Below the pieces are notes generated by a model. That model saw nothing but the letters and a program-made list of their open reading frames with translations, was not told the DNA's origin and ran no database searches. Source: Comamonas testosteroni (GTDB taxonomy: Bacteria > Pseudomonadota > Gammaproteobacteria > Burkholderiales > Burkholderiaceae_C). Taken from it: DNA of 64,000 nucleotides. Below are positions 52,092 to 59,992 of the stretch, piece by piece. Location of the stretch: assembly GCF_003569915.1 (NCBI RefSeq), contig NZ_KZ984443.1, positions 1-64,000 on the forward strand, given 5' to 3'. A program made the translations under genes and the position numbers. Each line of letters opens with the position of its first letter. Position 1 is the first letter of the stretch.

Positions 52092-52964
52092 CTATTTCAG
52101 CGATTCGGCCATTTGCAGAAATGGCTGAATCAGCTGAGAACTCCTGCGCTCACGCAGGCAGTACAGATATTCAGGCAGGGTGGGCACCTCACCCTCCAGT
52201 TCCAGCACAACCAGATCCGGGTGCGCCGATGCCTCATGCCGGGCAAAGACGCTGATGCCCATCTGCCGGATCACGGCCTCGCGTATGGACTCGCGGCTGG
52301 CAATTTCCAGGATTTTGTTTGGCGTGACCTTTGCGGCTTCCAGCATTTGCTCGGTTAGCTGACGAGTCATGGAGCCGCGCTCGCGCAGGATCAGGGTGTC
52401 TGTTGCCAGATCGCTGAATTTGATTTTTCCTTTGCGTGCTGTCTGCGCCAGTGGGTGCTGAGCATGCACAACCAAGGCCAATGGATCGCGCCCCAGCTCA
52501 ATGCGCAGCAGGCGTGGGTCGGTATCGAGGTGCGATGAGGTCGCCAGGTCCACCTGATATTCGGCCAGCGACTGAATCATCTGGCGCGAGTTGCCGCTTT
52601 GAATGCTGATGTCCACCAGCGGCAGCGTGGCTTGGTAGCGTTTGACGATATCCAGCACGTAATAGGGTGCAGTCGCTCCAATGCGCAGCTGGCCTTGCTG
52701 CACCGTGCCGGACTGGCGCAGGCTGGATTCGATCTGCGCGGTTTGCAGTAGTAATTGCTCGATTTGCGGCAGCAGTTTCAGGCCCGCATCGGTAATGGCC
52801 AGACGGCCACTTTGCCGGGTAAACAGCTCCACCTCATGCAACTCCTCCAATGCCTTGATCTGCGCGGTGACCGTGGGCTGGCTCAAACCAAGCTGGCGCG
52901 CAGCCTGGGTAATGCTGCCAAGGCGAGCGACCCAGAAAAAGGATTTGAGCTGCGTGACGAACAT
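52092..52964 (-). CDS. LysR family regulator of the aminoethylphosphonate cluster
   Basis: A 290-residue LysR-type regulator. The HTH is in FFWVARLGSITQAARQLGLSQPTVTAQIKALE (about 9-40). A type 2 periplasmic-like effector domain follows from about 88 (GQLRIGATAPYYVLDIVKRY). By position, divergent from a 2-aminoethylphosphonate-type transporter gene with 305 bp between, it fits the LysR subfamily tied to 2-aminoethylphosphonate (AEP) catabolism (TIGR03339). It probably activates the transporter operon with AEP or a derivative as inducer. That function is inferred. Confidence 0.85.
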   Translation of the reverse strand: MFVTQLKSFFWVARLGSITQAARQLGLSQPTVTAQIKALEELHEVELFTRQSGRLAITDAGLKLLPQIEQLLLQTAQIESSLRQSGTVQQGQLRIGATAPYYVLDIVKRYQATLPLVDISIQSGNSRQMIQSLAEYQVDLATSSHLDTDPRLLRIELGRDPLALVVHAQHPLAQTARKGKIKFSDLATDTLILRERGSMTRQLTEQMLEAAKVTPNKILEIASRESIREAVIRQMGISVFARHEASAHPDLVVLELEGEVPTLPEYLYCLRERRSSQLIQPFLQMAESLK

Positions 52965-53269
52965 GGTTTGTTGATGATGACCTGGAGCGATGCAGCCATT
53001 GTCTTCGCAATATGGTTATCAAATTTAATAGCGGTCAGCCTATTTGATTCAAGGACTACAAGACGATTTGGTTTGAATTCTCCATTTGAGTGACCGCTTG
53101 ACGCATTGATGAGCAGAAATAAACGTGGCTGCTCTACCCAAATTTGCTGATAGCGGTTTTGGCAAATTTCAGTTCTGTGACATGGCAGTTTCACAGACGA
53201 TTTTTACAGTCCCTGCATGCCATGAACAACGAGGTTCATGGCCTGAATTCACAACACGGGACTGTTCTC
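52965..53269. other. Intergenic control region lysR - AEP transporter
   Basis: 305 bp. Apart from a dyad CTGTGA ... TCACAG (53175-53196) no gene-like feature is seen. LysR proteins bind T-N11-A sites; candidates are many in this AT-rich stretch. Confidence 0.5.
53175..53196. promoter_or_regulatory. Dyad upstream of the AEP-binding protein gene
   Basis: CTGTGA and TCACAG 10 bases apart, 74 bp before the ATG at 53270. It partly resembles Pho-box words (CTGTGACATGG) and a CRP site with too long a centre. The regulator is unknown. Confidence 0.3.
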
Positions 53270-54313
53270 ATGCGCTTTGCCACTGCTTCTCGCTCTCGCC
53301 GTTCTACCTTCGCCGTTGCTGCTTCGTTGCTGCTGGGCTTTGCCTCTTTCGCCCATGCCGCCAAGACCGAGCTGCTGGTCTATTCGGCTCTGGAAGCCGA
53401 TCAGATCAAGGCCTACAAGGTGGGCTTTGAAAAAACCCACCCCGAGATCGAACTGAAGTTTGTGCGTGACAGCACCGGCATCATCACTGCCCGCCTGCTG
53501 GCCGAAAAAGCCAATCCCCAGGCCGATGTGATTTGGGGCGTGGCCGCCACCTCGCTGATGCTGCTGGACAAACAAGGCATGCTGGCACCGTACGCTCCCA
53601 AGAATCTGAGCAAGGTGCGCTCCACCATGCGTGACCCTGCTGCCACGCCCACCTGGGTGGGGATGGATCTGTGGTCGTCCGCCGTGTGCTTGAACACCGT
53701 GGAAGCGCAAAAGCGCAAGCTGCCCGCTGTCACCAGCTGGGCCGATCTCACCAAGCCCGAATTCAAGGGCACGCTCACCATGCCGCACCCTGCGTCCAGC
53801 GGCACCGGCTACCTGATGGTGGCTGCCTGGCTGCAAATGATGGGCGAGGACAAAGGCTGGGCCTATATGGACGCGCTGCACCAGAACATGGGCGTCTACA
53901 CCCACAGCGGCTCCAAGCCCTGCCGCCAGGCCGGCGCGGGTGAATTCCCCGTGGGCCTGAGCTTTGAATACCGCGCCAACAAGACCAAGAAGGACGGCGC
54001 GCCGATTGACATCGTCTTCCCCAAGGAAGGTCTGGGCTGGGACGTGGAAGCCACGGCCATCATGAAGACCAGCAAAAAGCAGGACGCCGCCAAGGCCCTG
54101 GCCGACTGGGCCGTGACGCCCGAGGCCAATCAGCTGTATGCCGCGAACTTCGCCATCCTGGCCCTGCCCGAAGCCCAGGAAAAGCACGAGTTCATTCCGG
54201 CTGACCTGGAAAAGCGCCTGGCCAAGAACGACTTCAACTGGTCGGCGGCCAACCGGGATCGCATCTTGGCGGAGTGGGCGCGTCGTTACGAGTCCAAGGC
54301 AGAGAAGAAATAA
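53270..54313 (+). CDS. phnS: 2-aminoethylphosphonate ABC transporter substrate-binding protein
   Basis: A 347-residue periplasmic binding protein. The signal peptide ends near 31 (ASFAHAAKT). The mature part begins TELLVYSALEADQIKAYKVGF and has FVRDSTGIITARLLAEK, GVAATSLMLLDKQGML, the phosphonate-binding-like region SSGTGYLMVAAWLQMMG, and SFEYRANKTKKDGAPIDIVFPKEG. It belongs to the Fe3+/AEP-binding cluster; I assign the AEP (TIGR03261-like) branch because of the neighbouring ATPase and fused permease. The start at 53270 gives a normal signal peptide. A copy of the 3'-end repeat follows the stop. Confidence 0.85.
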   Translation: MRFATASRSRRSTFAVAASLLLGFASFAHAAKTELLVYSALEADQIKAYKVGFEKTHPEIELKFVRDSTGIITARLLAEKANPQADVIWGVAATSLMLLDKQGMLAPYAPKNLSKVRSTMRDPAATPTWVGMDLWSSAVCLNTVEAQKRKLPAVTSWADLTKPEFKGTLTMPHPASSGTGYLMVAAWLQMMGEDKGWAYMDALHQNMGVYTHSGSKPCRQAGAGEFPVGLSFEYRANKTKKDGAPIDIVFPKEGLGWDVEATAIMKTSKKQDAAKALADWAVTPEANQLYAANFAILALPEAQEKHEFIPADLEKRLAKNDFNWSAANRDRILAEWARRYESKAEKK

Positions 54314-54431
54314 CACCCCCTGAGCGGCTTTGCCGCTTCCCCCTCTCTGGCTTCGCCGGAGGGGGACGACACCAGCGCGGCGGGGCGGCCCTTGCGCGGT
54401 GTCTCTGAGTTGGAGCGCGCCAGTTTCAAGC
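54314..54431 (+). repeat. 3'-end repeat, copy B
   Basis: 118 bp directly after the stop at 54313: CACCCCCTGAGCGGC hairpin, CTTCCCCCTCTC paired with GGAGGGGGAC, then CGGCCCTTGCGC, GGTGTCTCTGAG and GGAGCGCGCCAG. Same order and orientation, relative to the gene, as copies A and C. Confidence 0.8.
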
Positions 54432-54488
54432 GATTGACTCCTTTGTTGTGACAGTAGGCCGCCTTTTGCACAATGAAAGTGATTGCAG

Positions 54489-55565
54489 ATGCTGCGCATT
54501 GAACATATCGCCAAACAATACAAAGACACGCCGGTGCTGCGCGGCATCGACTTGGCGGTGGCGGGCGGCGAGTTCGTCAGCCTGCTGGGCCCCTCGGGCT
54601 GCGGCAAGACCACGCTGCTGCGCATTCTGTGTGGCATTGAGCAGGCGGACCAAGGCCGCATCCTGTTTCAGGGCGAGGACATCACGCGCTGGCCGGCGGC
54701 GCGCCGGGGTTTTGGGGTGGTGTTTCAAAGCTATGCGCTGTTCCCCAATCTGACGGCAGCGCAGAACGTGGCCTTTGGCTTGAAGGGCCAGCCTGCAGCA
54801 CAGGTGCAAGCCCGCGTGCAGGAAATGCTGGCGCTGGTGGGCCTGGGCGCACAAGCCCAGCGCTACCCGGCACAGCTTTCTGGCGGTCAGCAGCAGCGCA
54901 TTGCCTTGGCCCGCGCGCTGGCGCCGCGCCCGCGTTTGCTGCTGCTGGATGAGCCGCTGTCTGCGCTGGACGCCCAGGTGCGCACCGAGCTGCGCAGCGA
55001 AATCCGCCAGCTGCAGCGCCAGTTGGACATCACCTGCATCATGGTCACCCACGACCAGGAAGAAGCGCTGTCCATGGCCGACCGCGTGGTGCTGATGCAC
55101 CAGGGCCGTATTGAGCAACAAGGCTCGCCCGAGCAGCTCTATGCCCAGCCGGTCAGCCATTTCGCCGCCGGTTTTGTGGGGCGCATGAACCTGCTGCCCG
55201 CTGTGGCCGAAGTCGGCAATGTGGTGCGTGTGGGCGAAGGGCGGCTGGATTGCGCTGTGACTGGCTTTGGTGCTGGAGACGCTTTGCTGGTCGGTATCAG
55301 GCCCGAAAGTGTGGTGTTGCACCCGGCCCAGCCGATTGCGCTGGCCAATCTGTTCCGCGCCAGGGTGATGGAGACATCGTTTCTGGGATCGATGGTGCTG
55401 GTGCGGGTCTTCAGCCCCACGCTGCAGTGCCAGATTGATGTGCAATGGCCGCTGCGCCACGATGCGCGCCTGCCCGACTGGTTGCAGGGCGAGGTGCTGG
55501 TGGAATTGCCCGCCGCCGCGCTGCAGGCGCTGGCAGCGCCAGAGTCTCTGCGGAGGGCTGCGTGA
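54489..55565 (+). CDS. phnT: 2-aminoethylphosphonate ABC transporter ATP-binding protein
   Basis: A 358-residue ABC ATPase. The Walker A GPSGCGKTTLL is near residue 37. The Q-loop is FQSYALFP, the signature LSGGQQQR near 133, Walker B LLLLDEPLSALD near 155 and the H-loop THDQEE. A C-terminal TOBE-like domain starts near 240 (GIRPESVVLHP). The stop overlaps the permease start by one base (TGATG). The gene is 175 bp after phnS with the repeat copy B between, which may reduce expression of the downstream genes relative to the binding protein. Confidence 0.88.
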   Translation: MLRIEHIAKQYKDTPVLRGIDLAVAGGEFVSLLGPSGCGKTTLLRILCGIEQADQGRILFQGEDITRWPAARRGFGVVFQSYALFPNLTAAQNVAFGLKGQPAAQVQARVQEMLALVGLGAQAQRYPAQLSGGQQQRIALARALAPRPRLLLLDEPLSALDAQVRTELRSEIRQLQRQLDITCIMVTHDQEEALSMADRVVLMHQGRIEQQGSPEQLYAQPVSHFAAGFVGRMNLLPAVAEVGNVVRVGEGRLDCAVTGFGAGDALLVGIRPESVVLHPAQPIALANLFRARVMETSFLGSMVLVRVFSPTLQCQIDVQWPLRHDARLPDWLQGEVLVELPAAALQALAAPESLRRAA

Positions 55566-57340
55566 TGGCCGTCGCTTCTACCGCTATGCCGCTGGGCCTG
55601 GATCTTTCTGCCATGCCTGCTCAGGCAGATAAAGAGCTGCGTCGCCAAGCCTCTGGCCCCGAGGCACCTCGGCAGGCCGTGTTCTTCAATTGGGAAAAGC
55701 TCTGGCTGGGCGTGCTGGTGCTGGGTTTGCTGGCTGCGCTGCTGGTAGCCATTGCGCTGCCCGTGGGTGCGTTGCTGGGCCATAGTTTTATCGCGGCAGA
55801 CGGAAAATTCTCCGGGCTTGCACAGTACATCGCTTATGCCCAAATGCCCGGTGTGGGCCAGTCGCTGTTCAACAGCCTGTGGCTGTCGGCCGTCAGCAGC
55901 ACACTGTGCGTGGCCCTGGCCTATGGCTATGCCTACGGCGTGATGTGCTCGTGCATGCCGCTGGCCAAGCTGTTTCGCGCCATCGCACTGGTGCCGCTGC
56001 TGGCGCCTTCGCTGCTGATGGCCATCAGCCTGATCTATCTGTTTGGCGCGCAGGGCCTGCTCAAAAGCTGGCTGCTGGGCGGCTCGGCCTACGGGCCTTT
56101 TGGCATCATCCTCGGTTCGGTGCTGTGGACCTTTCCGCATGCGCTGATGATTTTGTGCACCACGCTGGCCTCGGGCGATGCACGGCTGTATGAAGCCGCT
56201 GCCACGCTGGGCGCAGGCCGCTGGCGCAGCTTTTGCCAGGTCACGCTGCCGGCCAGCCGCTATGGGCTGATGATTGCCTGGATCGTGGTGTTTGTGCTGG
56301 TGGTGACGGACTTTGGCGTGCCCAAAGTGATTGGCGGCAACACGCAAATGCTGGCCACCGACATCTACAAGCAGGTGATTGGCCAGCAAAACCTGAGCAT
56401 GGGCGCCGTGGTGGCCATGCTGCTGCTGGTGCCCGCAGGCCTGGCTTTTGCGGCCGAGCGCCATCTGCGCGCCAGGCAGGCCGCCAGCATGGCGGTGCGC
56501 GCTGTGCCTTTGCAGCCCCAGCCTTATGCGCCGCTGGACCGTGCCTTGCTGGCGTACTGCAGCCTGGTGGCCGTAGCGCTGCTGGCGGTGATGGGCACGG
56601 CCATGCTGGCGTCCCTGGTCACGTTCTGGCCCTACAACCTGAGCCTGAGCTTCAAGCACTACCAGTTCGACATGATGGACGGCGGTGGCTGGGCCAGCTA
56701 TGGCAATTCGCTGACCATGGCGGCCGCCACGGCGGTGGTGGGCGCGCTGCTGAGCTTTGTGAGCGCCTATCTGGTGGCCAAGCCCAGCAGCTGGGCGCGT
56801 GCCCGCCAGTGGCTGCATGCCGTGGCGACCTTGCCCATGGCGGTGCCGGGGCTGGCGCTGGGCCTGGGCTACATCCTGTTCTTCAACGCCAGTAGCAACC
56901 CGCTGCACTTTCTGTACGGGTCTTTAGGCATTCTGGTGCTGTGCACGGTGGCGCATTTCTTCTCGGTGGCGCACATCACCCAGCTCACGGCCTTGCAGCA
57001 GTTGGATGCCGAATACGAGCGCGTGGCCGATTCCATGGGCGTGCCGTTCTGGACGCTGCTGTGGCGTGTGCACCTGCCGGTGTGCCTGCCGGCGGTGATG
57101 CAGGTGGCGGGCTACTTCTTTGTGAACGCCATGACCACGGTGTCTGCCGTCGTGTTTTTGTACTCGCCCGAAACCACGCTGGCCTCGGTGGCCGTGCTGG
57201 CCATGGATGACGCCGGTGACATCGCTCCCGCGGCCGCTATGGCCACGCTGATCTTTGCTACCGCAGCTGTCGGTCGACTGTTGATTGCAGCACTCGATGC
57301 TTGGACGCAAAAGCGTACCCAGCACTGGCGCCGCCGCTGA
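55565..57340 (+). CDS. phnU: 2-aminoethylphosphonate ABC transporter permease (fused two-domain)
   Basis: A 591-residue inner-membrane permease with about 12 membrane segments in two repeats. Each half carries the EAA-loop: EAAATLGAGRWRSFCQVTLP near 220 and ERVADSMGVPFWTLLWRVHLP near 490. It therefore replaces the usual PhnU-PhnV pair by one polypeptide, as seen in the TIGR03262 type. The first 40 residues are cytoplasmic. It is coupled to phnT by a TGATG overlap. Confidence 0.88.
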   Translation: MAVASTAMPLGLDLSAMPAQADKELRRQASGPEAPRQAVFFNWEKLWLGVLVLGLLAALLVAIALPVGALLGHSFIAADGKFSGLAQYIAYAQMPGVGQSLFNSLWLSAVSSTLCVALAYGYAYGVMCSCMPLAKLFRAIALVPLLAPSLLMAISLIYLFGAQGLLKSWLLGGSAYGPFGIILGSVLWTFPHALMILCTTLASGDARLYEAAATLGAGRWRSFCQVTLPASRYGLMIAWIVVFVLVVTDFGVPKVIGGNTQMLATDIYKQVIGQQNLSMGAVVAMLLLVPAGLAFAAERHLRARQAASMAVRAVPLQPQPYAPLDRALLAYCSLVAVALLAVMGTAMLASLVTFWPYNLSLSFKHYQFDMMDGGGWASYGNSLTMAAATAVVGALLSFVSAYLVAKPSSWARARQWLHAVATLPMAVPGLALGLGYILFFNASSNPLHFLYGSLGILVLCTVAHFFSVAHITQLTALQQLDAEYERVADSMGVPFWTLLWRVHLPVCLPAVMQVAGYFFVNAMTTVSAVVFLYSPETTLASVAVLAMDDAGDIAPAAAMATLIFATAAVGRLLIAALDAWTQKRTQHWRRR

Positions 57341-57458
57341 TCGCGCGGTTCTTACCGACTTTTCCCAACTCTCCTCCCATGGACTTCCCTGTACCGCACC
57401 ACCTGCGGGTGCGGCAGGGCGCTCCTTTGCCTTTTCTTTCTTCTTCGTTGTTCACGCT

Positions 57459-58574
57459 ATGAAAAATTACGACCTGATCGTTGTCGGTGCCGGTGTTGTT
57501 GGCCTGGCCCATGCCTATACCGCAGCGGTGCGCGGCAAGTCCGTGCTGGTGATCGAACGCGACGGCGCCTGCCTGGGCGCGTCGATTCGCAACTTTGGCT
57601 TTGTCACCATCACCGGTCAGCGCGCCGGTGACCACTGGCAGCGCGCGCTGCGCTCTCGCGCCATCTGGGCCGAGGTGGCGCCCAAGGCGGGAATTGATGT
57701 CATCCATTCCGGCCTGTGGATGACCGCCCGTCGCCCGGCTGCCGCTGCCGTGCTGGAGGCCTTTATGCTCACCGACATGGCTGAGCACTGCGCGCTGCTG
57801 ACCCCTGCCCAGGCCGCAGAGCGCCACCCCGCGCTGCGTACCGAAGGCCTGCAATCCGTGCTGTACAGCCCGCACGAGCTGCGCGTGGAATCGCGCACAG
57901 CCATCCCGCTGCTGGCACAGTGGCTGCAGCAAGGACTGGGCGTGGATTTCCGCTTTAGCGAAACCGTGACCGAAGTGGCCACGCCCCGCGTCACCACTTC
58001 GCGCGGCCAGTACCACGCCGAGCGCGTGGTGGTCTGCAACAACGCCGATCCAGGCGGCCTGTTTGCGAGCGAATGGGCCGACAACCAAGTGCAGCTGTGC
58101 CAGTTGCAGATGCTGCGCGTCAAGCCTCAAGCGGGTTTTGCGCTCAAAGGCTCGGTCATGGGCGATTTGAGCCTGATCCGCTACGAAGGCTATAGTGCAT
58201 TGCCCGAAGCCGCTGCGCTGCGCGCCGAGCTGGAGCGCGATGAGGCCGAAAGTCTGGCGCATGGCATCCACCTGATTGCCGTGCAAAGCGCCGATGGTTC
58301 GCTGGTGGTGGGCGATTCGCACCACTACGGCAGCGCACCCCAGCCATTTGCGAGTGAGCGAGTGAACCAGCTCATGCTGCGCCATTTGAACGAGGCCGTG
58401 CATATTGAGAACGCCCAGGTGGTTGAGCGCTGGACTGGCATCTACCCCTCCAGCGCGCAGCAGCCTTGCTTTGTCAAAGCGCCTGATGACGCCACGCGCG
58501 TGGTGGCGGTGACCAGTGGCTCGGGGGCGAGCACGGCCTTTGGTTTGGCTGAAGAAGTCTGGAAGGCTTGGTAA
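57459..58574 (+). CDS. FAD-dependent oxidoreductase of the phosphonate-linked (TIGR03364/PbfD-like) type
   Basis: A 371-residue DAO-type flavoprotein. The FAD motif VVGAGVVGLAHAYTAAVRG is at residues 8-26, with IERD at the end of the second strand. IRNFGFVTI and VVGDSHHYG are present, and the C-terminal block SGSGASTAFGLAEEV is typical for the DAO fold. The link to an AEP-type transporter suggests the family proposed to oxidise amino- or N-methylaminophosphonates to phosphonoacetaldehyde. No phnX, phnW, phnY or phnA gene is in the window, so the next step is missing here. Assignment to the family is by context and motif. Confidence 0.82.
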   Translation: MKNYDLIVVGAGVVGLAHAYTAAVRGKSVLVIERDGACLGASIRNFGFVTITGQRAGDHWQRALRSRAIWAEVAPKAGIDVIHSGLWMTARRPAAAAVLEAFMLTDMAEHCALLTPAQAAERHPALRTEGLQSVLYSPHELRVESRTAIPLLAQWLQQGLGVDFRFSETVTEVATPRVTTSRGQYHAERVVVCNNADPGGLFASEWADNQVQLCQLQMLRVKPQAGFALKGSVMGDLSLIRYEGYSALPEAAALRAELERDEAESLAHGIHLIAVQSADGSLVVGDSHHYGSAPQPFASERVNQLMLRHLNEAVHIENAQVVERWTGIYPSSAQQPCFVKAPDDATRVVAVTSGSGASTAFGLAEEVWKAW

Positions 58575-58586
58575 CTGCTATGTATT

Positions 58587-58670
58587 GAATAGCCGATAGC
58601 GCTGAATCTATCTACGGTCTAAGGTAAAAAATCTCAAAGAAATAGATTGATTCAGCGCAGTCAGCTATTC
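58587..58670. repeat. ATAGCT-type interspersed repeat, full dyad
   Basis: Nested perfect arms: outer GAATAGC (58587-58593) with GCTATTC (58664-58670), inner GCGCTGAATC (58599-58608) with GATTCAGCGC (58649-58658). It lies between the convergent FAD-oxidoreductase and zinc-ribbon genes and can act as a terminator. Half copies or decayed copies are at 3917-3935, 7157-7203, 38372-38394, 43755-43812 and 62757-62785. Confidence 0.7.
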
Positions 58671-58680
58671 TTTGTGAGCA

Positions 58681-59841
58681 TTAGCGCTGCACAAACAGCG
58701 GCGCAATCAGCATGATCAGCAGCAGTGCTGCCAGCACGGCAAACATGATCTTCACCCAGCTATAGGGGCGCTCGCCCGCAATCTGGCCGGTATAGCCATT
58801 GGCAACAATCTGGTAAGTCTTGCTGCCATAGGTGTAGCCCACCAGCCAGACGGGCACCAGCGTGTGCTTGAAGGTGCGGCCCGAGTACTGGCGCTGCACT
58901 TGCAGATTGCGCTGCGTATCGCCCGGCACCTCGCGCGAGCACATGCTGCGCAGCTGCTCATCCATGTCCTGCTCGTTGAGCTTGGCCGCTTTGGAGAGGT
59001 CCACCTGATAGCGCTCCACCGTCCAGCCACGCACAAACTCGGGGCTGTAGGGTTTGAGATCGGTGGTGGTCGGGAAGGGTTCGACTTGGCGCAGCAGATT
59101 GGGCTGCACGCCCACCGTGCCGGGCACTAGCTCGTCGTCAAAGAAATGCTGCAGGCTGCCCGAAGCGGGCTCCCAGCGCACATGCTGTACCTGCCGGGTC
59201 TGCATCTGGCCGTTGCTGTCGCGGTAGGACTCGGTGGTGTAGTAGTAATAACCGGCCTCAGCCCACCACTGCGCGGCGGCATGGGCGTCAAACGTCCAGT
59301 AGGGCAGATAGACGCCATGCAGCGTATCTGTCAGCGCCGCGCTTTTGAGCTTGCTGGGCGCAAACCAGCGGCTGCCATACCACTGGCGAATCTTGTCGCG
59401 AATCTGGCCGTCGCTGATCTTGAACGGCAAGATGCTTTGCGGCGTGATCGCGTCGTTGCGCTCCTCATGCGCGACGATGGACGGCGAGCCACAGAAGTCG
59501 CAGCGCTGGGCCACGGTCTTGTTCAAAAAAACCGAAATGGCGCGGCAGTTCTGGCATTGAACTTCATAGCGCTCATCCGTGCCCCAGCCTCGGCCAGAGG
59601 CCGGATTTTGCAGAGCCTGCGCCAAGTCCTGCTCCACGACTTGCTGGCCCAGTTCGGGCTGGGTTTCCTCCGTCCACGGCACTGTTGTTCCGCAATACGG
59701 GCACTTGAGCGACTGCGCCTTGGCATTCCACTCCAGATTGCCGCCGCACTCAGGGCAGACATGCCGCCCCACCATGGAAGGCGGCGCAGCTTGGGGGGCA
59801 GGGGCGTAGCTGGAAGAAGAAGGGGCAGCGTTATCGGTCAC
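58681..59841 (-). CDS. Zinc-ribbon membrane protein, YdjG-like
   Basis: A 386-residue protein with two CxxC zinc ribbons in the N-terminal part: CPECGGNLEW/LKCPYCG (about 29-52) and VQCQNCRAI/RCDFCGSP (about 94-120). A conserved middle (ILPFKISDGQIRDKIRQWYG; YLPYWTFDAH; HTLVPVWLVGYTYG) is followed by one membrane segment near the end (KIMFAVLAALLLIMLIAPLF). It belongs to the family often annotated 'TFIIB-type zinc ribbon' or 'primosomal protein N'-like'; B. subtilis YdjG is a member by type. The next gene upstream on the same strand is an SPFH protein, as YdjI is next to YdjG/H in Bacillus. Confidence 0.82.
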   Translation of the reverse strand: MTDNAAPSSSSYAPAPQAAPPSMVGRHVCPECGGNLEWNAKAQSLKCPYCGTTVPWTEETQPELGQQVVEQDLAQALQNPASGRGWGTDERYEVQCQNCRAISVFLNKTVAQRCDFCGSPSIVAHEERNDAITPQSILPFKISDGQIRDKIRQWYGSRWFAPSKLKSAALTDTLHGVYLPYWTFDAHAAAQWWAEAGYYYYTTESYRDSNGQMQTRQVQHVRWEPASGSLQHFFDDELVPGTVGVQPNLLRQVEPFPTTTDLKPYSPEFVRGWTVERYQVDLSKAAKLNEQDMDEQLRSMCSREVPGDTQRNLQVQRQYSGRTFKHTLVPVWLVGYTYGSKTYQIVANGYTGQIAGERPYSWVKIMFAVLAALLLIMLIAPLFVQR

Positions 59842-59875
59842 AGCGGGTATTTCTCAAAGGCACTGCATTGAGCCT

Positions 59876-59992
59876 TTGATACCGGCGCAACCTGACAAAG
59901 AGACGCCGAGCAAGGGCCGCCCCGCAGCGAGGGCGTCGTCCCCCTCCGCGAAGCAGAGAGGGGGAAGGCGCGTAGCGCCTCAGGGGGAGTTA
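59876..59992 (-). repeat. 3'-end repeat, copy C
   Basis: 117 bp between the SPFH gene stop (59993) and the zinc-ribbon gene start (59841), in the same orientation to the upstream gene as copies A and B: AACTCCCCCTGAGGCGC, CTTCCCCCTCTC with GGAGGGGGAC, CGGCCCTTGC, GGCGTCTCT and CAACCTGAC-like end. Confidence 0.8.

Noticed and set aside
53175-53196. CRP site for the AEP operon
   Set aside because: The TGTGA/TCACA halves are 10 bases apart, not the 6 bases of a CRP site. Kept only as an unassigned dyad.
55139-56908. A 589-codon minus-strand open frame opposite phnT/phnU
   Set aside because: Rich in His, Gln, Arg and Ala and mirrors the GC-skewed codons of the plus-strand genes. A shadow of coding sequence on the other strand.
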